NCBI GenBank assembly: GCA_024397995.1
Contig: CP073746.1
Coordinates: forward strand, 930,001-994,000
Direction of reading: 5' to 3'
DNA from: a bacterium SCSIO 12827
GTDB taxonomy: Bacteria; Pseudomonadota; Alphaproteobacteria; Rhodospirillales; Casp-alpha2
Length of the DNA: 64,000 nt
The notes below the pieces were generated by a model, which was given only the letters and a program-made list of their open reading frames with translations, ran no database searches and was not told where the DNA came from. Position 1 is the stretch's first letter. Every line of letters begins with the position of its first letter. Position numbers and translations under genes: made by a program. Positions 7,867 to 18,184 of this stretch are shown piece by piece.

Positions 7867-10734
7867 TCAGTCGGCGGCGTCCGCGTAGGCCTCCAGCGGC
7901 GGGCAGGTGCAGACTACGTGGCGGTCGCCGTAAACGTTGTCGACACGGCCCACGGGCGACCAGTACTTACCGTGATAAAGCCCCGGCACCGGGAAGGCCG
8001 CCTGTTCGCGGCTGTAGGCATGGGCCCAGGCGCCGGCCGTCACCGTATCCACCGTATGGGGGGCGTTGACCAGGGGGTTGTCGTCGGCGGGCCAGTCACC
8101 GGCACCGACCTTTTTCGCTTCCTCGGCGATGGCGATCATGGCTTCGACGAAGCGGTCCAGTTCCTCCTTGGGTTCCGATTCCGTCGGCTCCACCATCAAC
8201 GTCCCGGCGACGGGCCAGGACATGGTCGGCGCGTGAAAGCCGTAATCGATCAGCCGTTTGGCGATGTCGTCCACGGTGATGCCGTGCTCGTCCTTCAGCG
8301 GTCGGGTGTCGATGATGCACTCATGAGCGACGAAGCCCAGCTTGCCGGTGTAGAGACAGTTGTAATACCCGGCCAAGCGCTTGGCCACGTAGTTCGCGTT
8401 GAGGATCGCGACCTGGGTCGCCCGCATCAGTCCTTCGCCACCCATCATGGCGATATAGGCCCAGGAAATCGGCAGGATCGACGCCGACCCCCAGGGCGCC
8501 GCCGACACGGCGCCCACGGTTTTGGCACCCCCGGCGGCGGGCACCACGGGACTTCCCGGAAGGTACGGCGCCAGGTGTTTCTTGATGCCGATGGGGCCGA
8601 CGCCCGGCCCGCCCCCGCCGTGGGGGATGCAGAAGGTCTTGTGCAGGTTCATATGCGCCACGTCGGGGCCGAAGGTCCCCGGGCGGCACAGGCCGACCAT
8701 GGCCTGCAGATTGGCGCCGTCCATGTAGACCTGACCGCCGTTGGCATGAATGATGTCGCAGATTTCCTCGATCGCTTCCTCGAACACCCCGTGGGTCGAG
8801 GGATAGGTGACCATCAGCGCCGCCAGCGCGTCCTTGTGCGTCTCGGCCTTGGCCTTGAGGTCGGCGACGTCGACGTTGCCGTGATCGTCGCAGGCGACGA
8901 CGACCACCTTCATGCCCGCCATGACGGCGGAGGCCGGATTGGTGCCGTGGGCGCTCGACGGGATCAGGCAGACGTCGCGCGCGCTGTCGCCGCGGGCCAG
9001 ATGATAAGCCCGGATGACGAGCAGGCCCGCGTATTCGCCCTGGCTGCCCGCGTTGGGCTGCAGGGACACTGCGTCGAAGCCCGTGATCTCGCACAGCATG
9101 CGTTCCAGGTCGTCGATCATTTCCTTGTAGCCCTGAACCTGATCGGCGGGCGCGAAGGGGTGAATCTGGCCGAACTCGGGCCAGGTGATGGGAATCATCT
9201 CGGCGGCGGCGTTCAGCTTCATGGTGCAGGAACCGAGCGGGATCATCGCCCGGTTCAGCGCCAGGTCCTTGCCTTCCAGTTTGCGCAGATAGCGCATCAT
9301 GGCGGTTTCCGACCGATGGCCGTGGAACACGGGATGGTCGAGGAAGCCCGTCGTGCGGGCGAGGTCCTTGGGAATGCCGCCGGGGGCGTCCAGGTCGAGC
9401 TTGGCGTCCGTGACGCCGAAGGCGGCGAGCACGGCCAGAACGTCTGCCTCATCCGTCGTCTCGTCCAACGCCATGCCGACCCGACCGTCACCGAAGTCGC
9501 GCAGGTTGATGGTCTTGGCCCGGGCCGCGGCGATCACCATGTCCGCCTTGCCCTTGTCGCCCAGGTCGGCGGTCAGGGTGTCGAAGAAGGTATCGTTGGC
9601 GAGCGTCACGCCGCCCGCCTTCAGTCCGGCCGCCAGGGCCGCCGTCAATTGATGGACGCGTCTGGCGATGCGGGTCAGGCCCTCGGGCCCGTGATAGACC
9701 GCGTACATGCCCGCGATATTGGCCAAAAGAACCTGCGCCGTGCAGATGTTGGATGTCGCTTTTTCGCGGCGGATGTGCTGTTCGCGGGTTTGCAGCGCCA
9801 TGCGGTAAGCGGGCTTGCCCCGGCTGTCGATGGACACGCCGATCAAGCGCCCGGGCAGGGTGCGCTTGAAAGCATCCTTGGCCGCCATGAAGGCCGCGTG
9901 AGGGCCGCCGAAGCCCATGGGCACGCCGAACCGCTGGGCCGAGCCGACGACGATGTCGGCCCCCCATTCCCCCGGCGGCATCAGCAGGACGAGCGACAAA
10001 AGATCCGCCGCCACGGTGACCAGCGCGCCCGCGTCATGGGCCTGTTCCGTCAGGGTTCGGAAGTCGCGGACGGCGCCGTCCGTCGCAGGGTATTGCAGGA
10101 CCAGGCCGTAAATATCGTCGCCCAGGCCCGCCAGATCCGCAAAGGGATCGCCGACTTTGACCGGAATACCGAGGGGAGCGGCCCGCGTTTCGATCACCGC
10201 GATGGTCTGCGGATGGCAGGCGGCGTCGACGAACAGGGTCTCACCCTTGGCCTTGCCGACACGCCGCATCAGGGTCATGGCTTCGGCCGCCGCCGTGCCT
10301 TCGTCCAACAACGACGCGTTGGCCAGTTCCATTCCCGTCAGGTCGATGATCGTCTGCTGATAGTTCATCAGGGCTTCCATGCGGCCCTGGCTGATTTCCG
10401 CCTGATAGGGGGTATAGGCCGTGTACCAGCCCGGGTTTTCCAGCACGTTGCGCAGGATCACCGGCGGTGTGATGCAGCCGGAATAGCCCATGCCGATCAT
10501 GGTCTTGGCGATCACGTTGCGATCGGCCATGGCGCGCAGGCGGGCCAACGCCTGGGCCTCGGACATGGGGGGGGCCTCATAGCCGCCCGGCTTCAGGATC
10601 GACGGCGGCACCGTTTTTACGGTCAGGTCGTCCAGGGTGGCGAGCCCCAGGGTCTTGAGCATGTCGTCGACCTCGCCCGGGCGGGGCCCGATGTGACGGT
10701 CGGCGAAGCTGTCGCCCGATTGCGATGCGGCCAT
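7867..10734 (-). CDS. gcvP: glycine dehydrogenase (decarboxylating), P-protein
   Basis: 955 residues, the full-length single-chain form in which the two homologous halves are fused. It decarboxylates glycine with pyridoxal phosphate and passes the aminomethyl group to lipoyl-GcvH. Recognisable segments are FADRHIGPR at the N-terminus, [18 protein letters not shown], the PLP-lysine region [19 protein letters not shown] and the C-terminal [18 protein letters not shown]. It is the last gene of gcvT-gcvH-gcvP, 29 nt after gcvH, and should share the glycine riboswitch control of the operon. Confidence 0.98.
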   Translation of the reverse strand: MAASQSGDSFADRHIGPRPGEVDDMLKTLGLATLDDLTVKTVPPSILKPGGYEAPPMSEAQALARLRAMADRNVIAKTMIGMGYSGCITPPVILRNVLENPGWYTAYTPYQAEISQGRMEALMNYQQTIIDLTGMELANASLLDEGTAAAEAMTLMRRVGKAKGETLFVDAACHPQTIAVIETRAAPLGIPVKVGDPFADLAGLGDDIYGLVLQYPATDGAVRDFRTLTEQAHDAGALVTVAADLLSLVLLMPPGEWGADIVVGSAQRFGVPMGFGGPHAAFMAAKDAFKRTLPGRLIGVSIDSRGKPAYRMALQTREQHIRREKATSNICTAQVLLANIAGMYAVYHGPEGLTRIARRVHQLTAALAAGLKAGGVTLANDTFFDTLTADLGDKGKADMVIAAARAKTINLRDFGDGRVGMALDETTDEADVLAVLAAFGVTDAKLDLDAPGGIPKDLARTTGFLDHPVFHGHRSETAMMRYLRKLEGKDLALNRAMIPLGSCTMKLNAAAEMIPITWPEFGQIHPFAPADQVQGYKEMIDDLERMLCEITGFDAVSLQPNAGSQGEYAGLLVIRAYHLARGDSARDVCLIPSSAHGTNPASAVMAGMKVVVVACDDHGNVDVADLKAKAETHKDALAALMVTYPSTHGVFEEAIEEICDIIHANGGQVYMDGANLQAMVGLCRPGTFGPDVAHMNLHKTFCIPHGGGGPGVGPIGIKKHLAPYLPGSPVVPAAGGAKTVGAVSAAPWGSASILPISWAYIAMMGGEGLMRATQVAILNANYVAKRLAGYYNCLYTGKLGFVAHECIIDTRPLKDEHGITVDDIAKRLIDYGFHAPTMSWPVAGTLMVEPTESEPKEELDRFVEAMIAIAEEAKKVGAGDWPADDNPLVNAPHTVDTVTAGAWAHAYSREQAAFPVPGLYHGKYWSPVGRVDNVYGDRHVVCTCPPLEAYADAAD

Positions 10735-10763
10735 GAGTGCGGTTCCTTACCTCGGTTCGGGGA

Positions 10764-11138
10764 TCAGTCCAGGTCGACCAGCAAAGTGCGGTAGGCCACG
10801 TCGTCCAGCATGCCGTCCATCTGCGACAGGTCGTCGGGCTTCATCTTGAAGAACCAGCCGGCCCCTTCGGGATCGGAATTGACCAGGGACGGGTCGTCGG
10901 CCAGGGCCTGGTTGCCTTCGACGATCTCGCCGGTCAGGGGGGCGTAAACCTCACTCGCCGCCTTGACGGATTCGACCACGGCGGCCTCGGCCCCGGCGTC
11001 GAAACGGGCACCCGCCTCGGGCACTTCGACGAACACGACGTCGCCCAACTGTTCCTGGGCGTAATTGGTGATGCCGATGGTGGCGACGTCGCCGTCCAGA
11101 CGGATCCATTCGTGGTCCTTGGTGTACTTCACGGTCAT
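10764..11138 (-). CDS. gcvH: glycine cleavage system H protein
   Basis: 124 residues. The start at 11138 follows an AGGGAGA ribosome site. GcvH carries the lipoyl arm that shuttles the aminomethyl group between GcvP, GcvT and lipoamide dehydrogenase; the modified lysine is K59 in [29 protein letters not shown] and [11 protein letters not shown] are further family signatures. It lies between gcvT and gcvP in one transcription unit. Confidence 0.98.
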   Translation of the reverse strand: MTVKYTKDHEWIRLDGDVATIGITNYAQEQLGDVVFVEVPEAGARFDAGAEAAVVESVKAASEVYAPLTGEIVEGNQALADDPSLVNSDPEGAGWFFKMKPDDLSQMDGMLDDVAYRTLLVDLD

Positions 11139-11191
11139 GCCGGTCTCCCTGCCTAGAGTGTTCGGTTGTTGATTGCTGTGGTGTTCGGGGG

Positions 11192-12301
11192 TCAGTCCTT
11201 GACGTAGTTCTGTTTGACGAAGGGCGGTTTGACGACCTCTGCCGGTTGCGCTTTGCCGCGCACCATCAGGTTGACCCGGGTACCGGGCACCGCCAGTTCC
11301 GTGCGCAGGTAGCCCATGGCGATGGGGCCGTCGACGGTGGGGCCGAACCCGCCCGAGGTCACGGTTCCGGCGGCGGCGCCGTCCAGGTCTTGAATTTCCG
11401 TGCCGGCGCGGGCCGGGGCCCGGCCTTCGGGCACCAGGCCGACACGCTTGCGCGCCGTGCCGTCCTTGATCTGGCCTAGGATCACGTCGGCCCCGGGGAA
11501 CCCGCCTTCGGCCCGCCGGCGCTTGCCGATTGTCCAGTTGAGGGCAGCTTCGATGGGCGTGGTGGTCGTGTCGATGTCGTTGCCGTACAGGCAAAGACCA
11601 GCCTCCAGCCGCAGCGAATCCCGCGCGCCCAGGCCGATCGGCATGACTTCATGTTCCGACAGCAGCAGGCGGGCGAAAGCGTCGGCATCCTTGTTGGGGA
11701 TTGATATTTCGTATCCGTCCTCGCCGGTGTAGCCCGACCGGGTGATGAAGCAGGGCACGTCGTTGATGCGGAACGATGCGCCGGTCAGGAACACCATGTG
11801 GCGCACGGCCGGCACATAGCGGGCCAGGACTTCGGCCGCCTTGGGCCCCTGCAGGGCGAGCAGCGCGTGGTCCTCGATGATTTCGAGCTTGGCGTCCGTC
11901 AGCTTGGCCCGCATATGGGCGAAATCAGCATCCTTGCAGGCGGCGTTGACCACGATATAGAGCGAATCACCACAATGGGTGACCATCAGGTCGTCGAGGA
12001 TGCCGCCGGCGTCGTTGGTCAAAAGGGTGTAGCGCATATTGCCGGCACCCAGCCCGGCGATATCGCCCGGCACCAGGGTTTCCATGGCTTCCGCCGCCTT
12101 TGATCCGAGCAGGCGCGCCTGACCCATGTGGGAGACGTCGAACAGGCCTGCCTGGGAGCGCGTATGCAGATGTTCCTGCAATACGCCGGCCTTGTACTGG
12201 ACAGGCATGGAATAGCCGGCGAAGGGCACCATCTTGGCACCGTATTCACGGTGAAGCGCATCCAGCGGCGTGGTCTTCAGAGTTTTCGTATCGTCGGCCA
12301 A
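11192..12301 (-). CDS. gcvT: glycine cleavage system T protein, aminomethyltransferase
   Basis: 369 residues. The start appears to be a TTG at 12299-12301, with GGGAGG six nt upstream, giving [21 protein letters not shown]; this is the normal family N-terminus, so the rare codon is likely real and may limit expression. [42 protein letters not shown] and [19 protein letters not shown] are conserved folate-binding and catalytic segments. It transfers the methylene group to tetrahydrofolate and releases ammonia. It is the first gene of the operon, 90 nt downstream of a tandem glycine riboswitch. Confidence 0.97.
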   Translation of the reverse strand: MADDTKTLKTTPLDALHREYGAKMVPFAGYSMPVQYKAGVLQEHLHTRSQAGLFDVSHMGQARLLGSKAAEAMETLVPGDIAGLGAGNMRYTLLTNDAGGILDDLMVTHCGDSLYIVVNAACKDADFAHMRAKLTDAKLEIIEDHALLALQGPKAAEVLARYVPAVRHMVFLTGASFRINDVPCFITRSGYTGEDGYEISIPNKDADAFARLLLSEHEVMPIGLGARDSLRLEAGLCLYGNDIDTTTTPIEAALNWTIGKRRRAEGGFPGADVILGQIKDGTARKRVGLVPEGRAPARAGTEIQDLDGAAAGTVTSGGFGPTVDGPIAMGYLRTELAVPGTRVNLMVRGKAQPAEVVKPPFVKQNYVKD

Positions 12302-12363
12302 CGGAGCCTCCCCGGGCTTGGTCCTAAGGCGCCGCCCGAAAAGACGAGACGGCAGGGTTCAAT

Positions 12364-12397
12364 GGCGTTCCTACGGCAAAACCACCGTCTGAACGCC
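12364..12397 (-). terminator. expression-platform hairpin of the glycine riboswitch
   Basis: On the minus strand GGCGTTC...GAACGCC (7 bp) encloses ACGG/CCGT around a TGGTTTTG loop. Its 5' arm overlaps the last bases of the second aptamer, so folding of aptamer and hairpin would compete. There is no clean U-tract after it, so the control may act on translation or through Rho. Confidence 0.5.
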
Positions 12398-12600
12398 CCC
12401 TCTGTCTCGGAACCTGAAAGATTGATCGGCGAAATCGCTGCCGCCGACTTACATCTTCGGTGGGGCACGGCCATATCAATCGGCCAGCCTGCCCACTTTC
12501 CAGAGCCTCATCCTGCTGCGGTCCGGGTGCCTGAGAGTTTCCGGGGCGGTTGCTCCTTCGGCGCCGGCCATACGTGGACCGGACTCTCCCACAGCGATCA
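12391..12600 (-). promoter_or_regulatory. tandem glycine riboswitch upstream of gcvT-gcvH-gcvP
   Basis: Reading the minus strand, aptamer 1 (about 12592 to 12496) shows GGGAGAG, GGCGCCGAAGGAGCAA, AAACTCTCAGGCA, CCGGACCG and the closing CTCTGGAAAG. After a short linker, aptamer 2 (about 12475 to 12395) shows CCACCGAAGATGTAA, ATCTTTCAGGTTCC and GACAGAGGGGG. These are the two conserved cores of the gcvT-type glycine riboswitch. It sits 90-300 nt upstream of the gcvT start codon, the standard place, and would switch the operon on when glycine is abundant. The 401-nt gap between gcvT and the lipoprotein gene is otherwise empty. Confidence 0.93.
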
Positions 12601-12702
12601 ACTGAGGTTGTGCCCCCATTCTATCGACGGATGGGCCAAGGTCAACCGCGACCGCGGAACATCCGACGGAAGCGGGCATGGGGATGGAATGAAAATTGGC
12701 GC

Positions 12703-13287
12703 CTACAGTCGCGGGCGGCGGTCCCGGCGGTTCATTTCCAATTGTTCACGGGTGATCACCAGACCGACCAAAATCCGGTAGTTCTTGCCCGTCTGGCCAG
12801 CCTGGATCGGCAGAATCAGGGGCACGGGTGCACTTGCGACCTCGCGCCGGCTTTCGTTTTCGGCGAAGGCCAGATTGATGGTGAAGGCCTCGCGATACAG
12901 CACCTTGTTGGCGCGGTCGGTGACGGAGACGAAGAATTCGATGTCGGTCTTGCGGTCCTTGTTAGCGGGTCCGCGCACCGCCTCCATGTGGGTGGTGACG
13001 GCAACTTTCATGGTGCCCGCGTGGGTGCTGCGGTCAACGCTCGAATCGCAGACCAGGGAGACTCTGTTGACGATGATCTCGTTGTCGATGTCGATCAGGT
13101 CGCGGCCCGGGCCCGGCTGGTAGGTCAGGCGGCGCGACGCGTCCGCCACGATGTTCTGGGGCGGGCAGGCGAGCTGAACTTTGCCGGCAACGGTGTTCAT
13201 TACGGTGTCGGTCAGGCTGCTGCAGCCGCCCAGGGCGAAGATGCTCAACAGGGCCGTGACGGCACCGATGGAGGCGCGGGGGAACAT
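12703..13287 (-). CDS. putative lipoprotein of unknown function
   Basis: 194 residues from the ATG at 13287 (a GTG directly upstream, 13290, would add one residue). An N-terminal signal peptide ends in the lipobox LGGC (FALGGCSSL), so the mature protein is probably anchored in the outer membrane. The rest contains CPPQNIVADASRRLTYQPG, a stretch DIEFFVSVTDRANKVLYRE and a basic tail RRDRRPRL. I do not recognise the family. It is transcribed toward the gcv riboswitch and 187 nt downstream of the next gene in the same direction. Confidence 0.75.
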   Translation of the reverse strand: MFPRASIGAVTALLSIFALGGCSSLTDTVMNTVAGKVQLACPPQNIVADASRRLTYQPGPGRDLIDIDNEIIVNRVSLVCDSSVDRSTHAGTMKVAVTTHMEAVRGPANKDRKTDIEFFVSVTDRANKVLYREAFTINLAFAENESRREVASAPVPLILPIQAGQTGKNYRILVGLVITREQLEMNRRDRRPRL

Positions 13288-13428
13288 CACGGGCTAAGGC
13301 CTGCCGCTTATGCCGCGGACGGCGCGGAAATGGGTAGGGGCGCAATGAAGCTCGGGCATCGGGGGCTCCGTCTTTGGCTGTCCGCGCCCGGCGGGTCGCC
13401 GGGGTGCGGGGGAATCTAATGGACCGGC

Positions 13429-13457
13429 GTCCGGGCGGCAAGCCCACCCGCCCGGAC
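13429..13457. terminator. GC-rich hairpin after the peptidoglycan-binding protein gene
   Basis: GTCCGGGCGG (13429-13438) pairs perfectly with CCGCCCGGAC (13448-13457) across a 9-nt loop, just beyond the stop of the 13475-15250 gene. No U-tract follows, so termination is only suggested. The rest of 13288-13474 shows nothing else. Confidence 0.4.
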
Positions 13458-13474
13458 CGTGTGGGTTGCCGGTA

Positions 13475-15250
13475 TCAGGGCGAGTCCTTGGACATTTCAT
13501 CGGCGGTCGCCGCCGTTTTCGGGGTCACCAGATCGATCAGCGTTTGCGCCATCTTGGCCATGGTGCGGGCGCGGGCCCAGGAATTGTCGATTTTGCGGGC
13601 CTCGGCCATGGCGCGGTGGAAGGCGCCCCAGGCCAGATCGCTCTCGCCGGCTCGCGCGTGCAGGGTGGCGACGTCGCCGTGGATCCAGACGCGGCTGATG
13701 ACGCTGGGAATGGCGTCGGCGGCGGCGATGGCGCGGGATTCGCTGGCCTGGGCGTCTTCAACCGCCATGCCGGCCCGCCGCTGTTGGGCGGAAATCTCGA
13801 ACAGAACCTGGCCGCGTAGGCGCGGATCGTTAATGCCCTCAGCGGCGTCACGGGCGCGGACGAAGCGTTCGGCCAGAACGTCGGACGGCTGATCCTTGAT
13901 CCGCGCCATGTCACTAAGGGCCAGGACCAGGCGGCTGACGGCGTAGGACCGGGCGAACGGCAGGCCAATCGCCTCGGCATCGGCGAAGGCTTCGTCGATG
14001 ACGGCGTTGGCGCCGGGGCGGTCGCCCGTCCGCGCCATGGCCACCGCGATTTCGCCCAGGACCAGCACCCGGTAGCGTTCGGCGTCAATGTCGTGTGCCA
14101 GGTCGATGGCCTTGTCCAGCCGCGCCGCGCGGATCGCCGATTGCGCGGCGGCGATCATCACCGTCTCCTTGTCGGAACGCTGGTTGACCACATCGGCCAC
14201 GACAAGGGCATCGTCCAACCGGTCCAGATCGGCGAGCGCCCCCGCGACCTGACGCCAGGCCGCGACCTGTTGGGGGGGTGGCACTTTGTCGGTGACGGTG
14301 ACCCGCGCCAAATACAGGGCTGCGTTGGCGGTTTCCTGGTCGCCAGCCCGGTAGAGCGTCACCGCGGCACGGGTGGCGAAGGTCACCTGATCGGACGGCG
14401 CCTTGAGGTGGCGGGCCATGCTGTAGAGCAGCCCTGCCGTGTCCTGGGCGGCCTTGAAATATCCGTGCCGGGCCTGGGTATCAGCGATCACCGCCAGGGC
14501 CTCGATCTGGGTTCGCGATTCGGGGATGATCTCGGCGGCGGCCAGGGCCTCTTCCCCGCGACCGGCGCGGGCTTGGGCCTGGGCGATGTCGCGAAGCGCA
14601 ACCATGATCAGGCGCGGGTCCTGGATGCGCCGGGTGGTTTCCATGGCCTGCGTCATCAGCCCGGCGCGGGCTTGGGCCGCAAGAATTTCGCCGAGCGCCC
14701 AATCGCGTAGGTCGCGCTTGGTCACGGCCTTCGCACTTTCGAAGGCTTCGGCCAACAAACAACGTACGGTCGGTTTGTCGAAGCAGGGGGTCGGGTCGCG
14801 GGCCGCATCGGCGGACGGGACGGCACCGTCTTCGACCAGATCGCGGGTCGCCGGATGGGCCATCAGCGCCTTGCGGGCATCGTCCATGGCTTTGCGCCGG
14901 GTGTCGTCCAGGTCCCGCAGCAGGCGGCTGACGCGCAGGCTGCGATCGAGATGGTCGCGCAGCGCATCGGTGATGCGGCCGGTAACCTTCAGGCCGGCCT
15001 GCTGTTGGTACAGGCGGATGGCCGACGTCAGATTCTGGTTCAACTTGCCGTCGATGAAACCGGCATAGAGGCCCAGGCTGGCCAGCGCCGTCTGCACCTG
15101 GCGCACGGCGGCGATGTCCGGGGCTTCCGTCTCGCCGCCCAGGCTGGGCCGGTCGGGGGCCTCGCGGGCGGCCTGCGCAGGCAAGGAAGTGGCGGCCAGG
15201 GTCAGGCCTGCCAGAATCGCCGCTCCAATGATTGGCCGTGTTCGATACAT
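13475..15250 (-). CDS. secreted peptidoglycan-binding and helical-repeat protein
   Basis: 591 residues. A signal peptide (MYRTRPIIGAAILAGLTLAA, cleavage near PAQA) is followed at about residues 45-105 by a PG_binding_1 module: VRQVQTALASLGLYAGFIDG, LNQNLTSAIRLYQQQAGL, VTGRITDALRDHL. The remaining ~450 residues are Ala/Arg-rich helices with repeating ~35-residue units such as AIAQAQARAGRGEEALAAA-like blocks, consistent with TPR/Sel1-type solenoids. It is probably periplasmic and links cell wall binding to protein-protein contacts. The exact role is unknown. Confidence 0.8.
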   Translation of the reverse strand: MYRTRPIIGAAILAGLTLAATSLPAQAAREAPDRPSLGGETEAPDIAAVRQVQTALASLGLYAGFIDGKLNQNLTSAIRLYQQQAGLKVTGRITDALRDHLDRSLRVSRLLRDLDDTRRKAMDDARKALMAHPATRDLVEDGAVPSADAARDPTPCFDKPTVRCLLAEAFESAKAVTKRDLRDWALGEILAAQARAGLMTQAMETTRRIQDPRLIMVALRDIAQAQARAGRGEEALAAAEIIPESRTQIEALAVIADTQARHGYFKAAQDTAGLLYSMARHLKAPSDQVTFATRAAVTLYRAGDQETANAALYLARVTVTDKVPPPQQVAAWRQVAGALADLDRLDDALVVADVVNQRSDKETVMIAAAQSAIRAARLDKAIDLAHDIDAERYRVLVLGEIAVAMARTGDRPGANAVIDEAFADAEAIGLPFARSYAVSRLVLALSDMARIKDQPSDVLAERFVRARDAAEGINDPRLRGQVLFEISAQQRRAGMAVEDAQASESRAIAAADAIPSVISRVWIHGDVATLHARAGESDLAWGAFHRAMAEARKIDNSWARARTMAKMAQTLIDLVTPKTAATADEMSKDSP

Positions 15251-15390
15251 GGCGATCCGTTTAACCGTTGCGGTTGGCGCGATGCCAGCGGGTTGCTGGC
15301 GCCTCTTCGGGAATTGCTGTTTTATGGGCCCGCACCCAACAGACCGAACGCGTCGGCGTTCGTGGCCCGAAGTCCAAAGATATTACCGCC

Positions 15391-16359
15391 ATGGCTGTCT
15401 ACACGGAAGTCTCTGACGAGGAACTGGTCGAATTTATGACCGCCTATGACCTGGGGGAGGTCGTCGCCTTCAAGGGCATCGCCGAAGGCATCGAGAATTC
15501 CAATTTCCTTCTGACCATGTCGTCGGGGGCTTACATCCTGACACTCTATGAAAAGCGGGTCGATCCCCGTGACCTGCCGTTCTTCGTGGCGTTGCTCGAT
15601 CATTTGGCGGCGGGCGGCGTGGCCTGCCCGCTGCCCGTGCGGGCGCGGGACGGCGAGGCGCTCCGCACCCTTTGCGGCCGGCCGGCGGCGATCGTCACCT
15701 TCCTGCCGGGCCTGTGGCCCAGGCGGGTGACGCCAGATCATTGCGCGGGCGTCGGCCGCGCCCTGGCGCAGATGCACCTGGCGGGGGCGGATTTTCAGGG
15801 CGGGCGGGAAAATGCGCTCAGCGTCGGGGCCTGGCGGCCGCTTCTGAATAGCGCCGGGGATGGGATCGACACCGTGCAGGTGGGTCTGGGGGACAAGCTG
15901 AACCGCGACCTTGACGCGATCGAGGCCGCCTGGCCCAAGGACCTGCCGCGGGGCATCATCCATGCCGACCTATTTCCCGACAACGTGTTCTTTCGCGGCA
16001 CGGAGTTGACCGGGCTGATCGATTTTTATTTCGCCTGCCGGGATTTCCTGGTCTACGACTTGGCGATCTGTCTCAACGCCTGGTGCTTCGAGGCCGATTA
16101 CAGCTTCAACGTGACCAAGGCGCGGCGTCTTGTCATGGAATACGCGCGCACCCGGCCGCTGGGCGCCGACGAGATCGCGGCCCTGCCGCTGCTCGCCCGG
16201 GGGGCGGCCATGCGATTCCTGGTGACCCGCCTGTACGACTGGCTGAACACTCCGCCGGGGGCCCTGGTGACGCCCAAGGATCCCCTGGAATACGTGGCCA
16301 AGCTGCGCTTTCACGAACGGGTGGCAAGTGCCGCCGAATATGGATTGGACGTGGACTGA
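15391..16359 (+). CDS. thrB: homoserine kinase (APH-fold type)
   Basis: 322 residues from the ATG at 15391, where [16 protein letters not shown] is the family N-terminus. This is the aminoglycoside-phosphotransferase-like homoserine kinase of alphaproteobacteria and pseudomonads. [15 protein letters not shown] binds ATP; the catalytic loop is [13 protein letters not shown] and the metal motif [17 protein letters not shown]. It phosphorylates homoserine for threonine synthesis; threonine synthase is encoded separately at 30293-31693. rnhA begins 4 nt after the stop, a common alphaproteobacterial pairing. Confidence 0.96.
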   Translation: MAVYTEVSDEELVEFMTAYDLGEVVAFKGIAEGIENSNFLLTMSSGAYILTLYEKRVDPRDLPFFVALLDHLAAGGVACPLPVRARDGEALRTLCGRPAAIVTFLPGLWPRRVTPDHCAGVGRALAQMHLAGADFQGGRENALSVGAWRPLLNSAGDGIDTVQVGLGDKLNRDLDAIEAAWPKDLPRGIIHADLFPDNVFFRGTELTGLIDFYFACRDFLVYDLAICLNAWCFEADYSFNVTKARRLVMEYARTRPLGADEIAALPLLARGAAMRFLVTRLYDWLNTPPGALVTPKDPLEYVAKLRFHERVASAAEYGLDVD

Positions 16360-16363
16360 ATTG

Positions 16364-16807
16364 ATGACGGCATCAGACGAAACCATCGAAATCTTCACCG
16401 ACGGGGCCTGCTCGGGCAATCCGGGACCGGGCGGCTGGGGCGTGTTGCTGCGCTGGCGCGACCATGAAAAGGAACTCTTTGGTGGCGAGGCCCAGACCAC
16501 CAACAACCGCATGGAGCTGATGGCGGCGATTCGGGGCCTGGAATCCCTGACCCGGCCGTCCCGGGTGCGGCTGGTCACCGATAGCACCTATGTGAAGGAC
16601 GGCATCACCAAGTGGATCCACGGCTGGAAACGCAACGGCTGGAAGACGGCGGCCAAGAAGCCCGTGAAGAACGAGGATCTGTGGCGCCGCCTGGAGGCTG
16701 CCCTGGCCCCCCACGACGTCGAATGGCAATGGGTCAAGGGCCACGACGGTCATGCGGAGAACGAGCGGGCGGACGAACTGGCCCGCCGCGGCATTTCGGA
16801 AATTTAG
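16364..16807 (+). CDS. rnhA: ribonuclease HI
   Basis: 147 residues, close to the 155 of E. coli RNase HI. All four catalytic carboxylates are visible: Asp in [17 protein letters not shown], Glu in [10 protein letters not shown], Asp in [12 protein letters not shown] and Asp in [11 protein letters not shown]. The basic handle region [20 protein letters not shown] is present. It degrades RNA in RNA-DNA hybrids in the cytoplasm. The start 4 nt after thrB implies translational coupling. Confidence 0.97.
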   Translation: MTASDETIEIFTDGACSGNPGPGGWGVLLRWRDHEKELFGGEAQTTNNRMELMAAIRGLESLTRPSRVRLVTDSTYVKDGITKWIHGWKRNGWKTAAKKPVKNEDLWRRLEAALAPHDVEWQWVKGHDGHAENERADELARRGISEI

Positions 16808-16948
16808 GCCCGGGCCGGCCAGACGCCCTTTCGCCGCACTGCGTCACCTGATTTTCCCTATATCTGACGGCTTATTGCGGTCGGCTATGTTGCAGTGCAT
16901 TATATGGCTGCCGGACGCGCCTTCTGCGCGCGGGAAAGGACACCATTC

Positions 16949-18184
16949 ATGCTTTACTACATGCACGAAATGCAGCGTCTCGCGATGGCCCCGTCACGGG
17001 CTGTGGCGGATGCGCTTAAGTTCGCCGCCAACAATCCCATGAACGCCTTCAGCCACACCCCCGTCGGCAAGGCCATGGGGTCCGCCGCTGAAATCTATTC
17101 GCGGATGACCAACAAGTACGGCAAGCCCGAATGGGGCATCGACCATACGATCATCGACGGTAAGAAAGTGCCGGTCGAGATCGAGGTGACGATCCATCGG
17201 ACCTATTGCGATCTGGTCCATTTCAAGCGCAAGACCGACCGTAACGATCCCAAGGTTCTGATCGCGGCCCCCCTGGCGGGACATTTCGCGACCCTGTTGC
17301 GCGGCACGGTCGAGGCCATGCTGCCGGACCATGACGTCTACATCACCGACTGGATTGACTGTCGCAATGTGCCGGTCATGGCCGACATGTTCAACCTCAA
17401 CGACTACATCGATTACATCATCGATTTCCTGCATTTCCTGGGCCCCAACACCCACGTCATCGCCGTGTGTCAGCCCAGCGTTCCGGTGATGGCAGCGGTG
17501 TCCGTCATGTCCGGCTGGCAGGACATCTGCGCGCCCGCGACGATGACCCTGATGGGCGGGCCGGTTGATACCCGGGTCGGCAAGACCGCGGTCAACAAGC
17601 TGGCCAAGGAAAACGACAAGAAGTGGTTTGAAAAGAACGTCATCACCACCGTGCCGCCGCCATATCCGGGGGCTTTCCGCCGCGTGCTGCCGGGCTTCGT
17701 GCAATTGTCGAACTTCATTTCCATGAACCTTGAACGGCACATGCTGTCCATGAACGAGCTGTTCGATCATCTGGTCGAAGGCGACGACGAGGCGGCGGAC
17801 AAGAAATCGGCGTTCTACGAGGAATACCTGGCGGTCATGGACCTGCCGGCGGAATATTTCCTGCAGACGCTGGAGGTCGTATTCCAGGAACACGCCCTAC
17901 CGAAGGGCGAAATGATGTTCCGCTGGCAGAATGTCGATCCGGGCAAGATCACGGAAACGGCGATTCTCTGCGTCGAGGGCGAGTTGGACGACATTTCCGG
18001 TGTCGGCCAGACCAAGGCCGCGCTCGACATCACGCCGAACCTGCCGGATGCGAAGAAGAAATATCACTTGGAAAAAGGCGTCGGCCATTACGGCGTGTTC
18101 AACGGCCGCAAATGGCGCGAGAACATCGCGCCCACGGTGAAGGACTTCATGCGCACCCACGCCAAGGCGGCGGCCAAGGCTTAA
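16949..18184 (+). CDS. phaZ: intracellular poly(3-hydroxybutyrate) depolymerase
   Basis: 411 residues, starting MLYYMHEMQRLAM behind AAAGGA. It matches the cytoplasmic PhaZ1 type: an alpha/beta-hydrolase without signal peptide whose nucleophile is a cysteine, C174 in IAVCQPSVPVMAA, with the acid in CVEGELDDISG and the base in GVGHYGVFNGRKW. It mobilises stored PHB granules. The PHA synthase gene lies at 45037-46887. Its TAA stop overlaps that of the convergent LysR gene within TTAA at 18181-18184. Confidence 0.94.
   Translation: MLYYMHEMQRLAMAPSRAVADALKFAANNPMNAFSHTPVGKAMGSAAEIYSRMTNKYGKPEWGIDHTIIDGKKVPVEIEVTIHRTYCDLVHFKRKTDRNDPKVLIAAPLAGHFATLLRGTVEAMLPDHDVYITDWIDCRNVPVMADMFNLNDYIDYIIDFLHFLGPNTHVIAVCQPSVPVMAAVSVMSGWQDICAPATMTLMGGPVDTRVGKTAVNKLAKENDKKWFEKNVITTVPPPYPGAFRRVLPGFVQLSNFISMNLERHMLSMNELFDHLVEGDDEAADKKSAFYEEYLAVMDLPAEYFLQTLEVVFQEHALPKGEMMFRWQNVDPGKITETAILCVEGELDDISGVGQTKAALDITPNLPDAKKKYHLEKGVGHYGVFNGRKWRENIAPTVKDFMRTHAKAAAKA

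Noticed and set aside
7918-10794. A 958-codon open frame on the plus strand opposite gcvP
   Set aside because: It mirrors gcvP codon by codon, a usual effect of high third-position GC. The translation is rich in His, Gly, Arg and Asp without any domain, and gcvP itself is certain.
13475-15250. Lytic transglycosylase or L,D-transpeptidase activity for the peptidoglycan-binding protein
   Set aside because: Only the binding module is present; no catalytic Cys/His or Glu motif of those enzymes appears in the remaining helical repeats.
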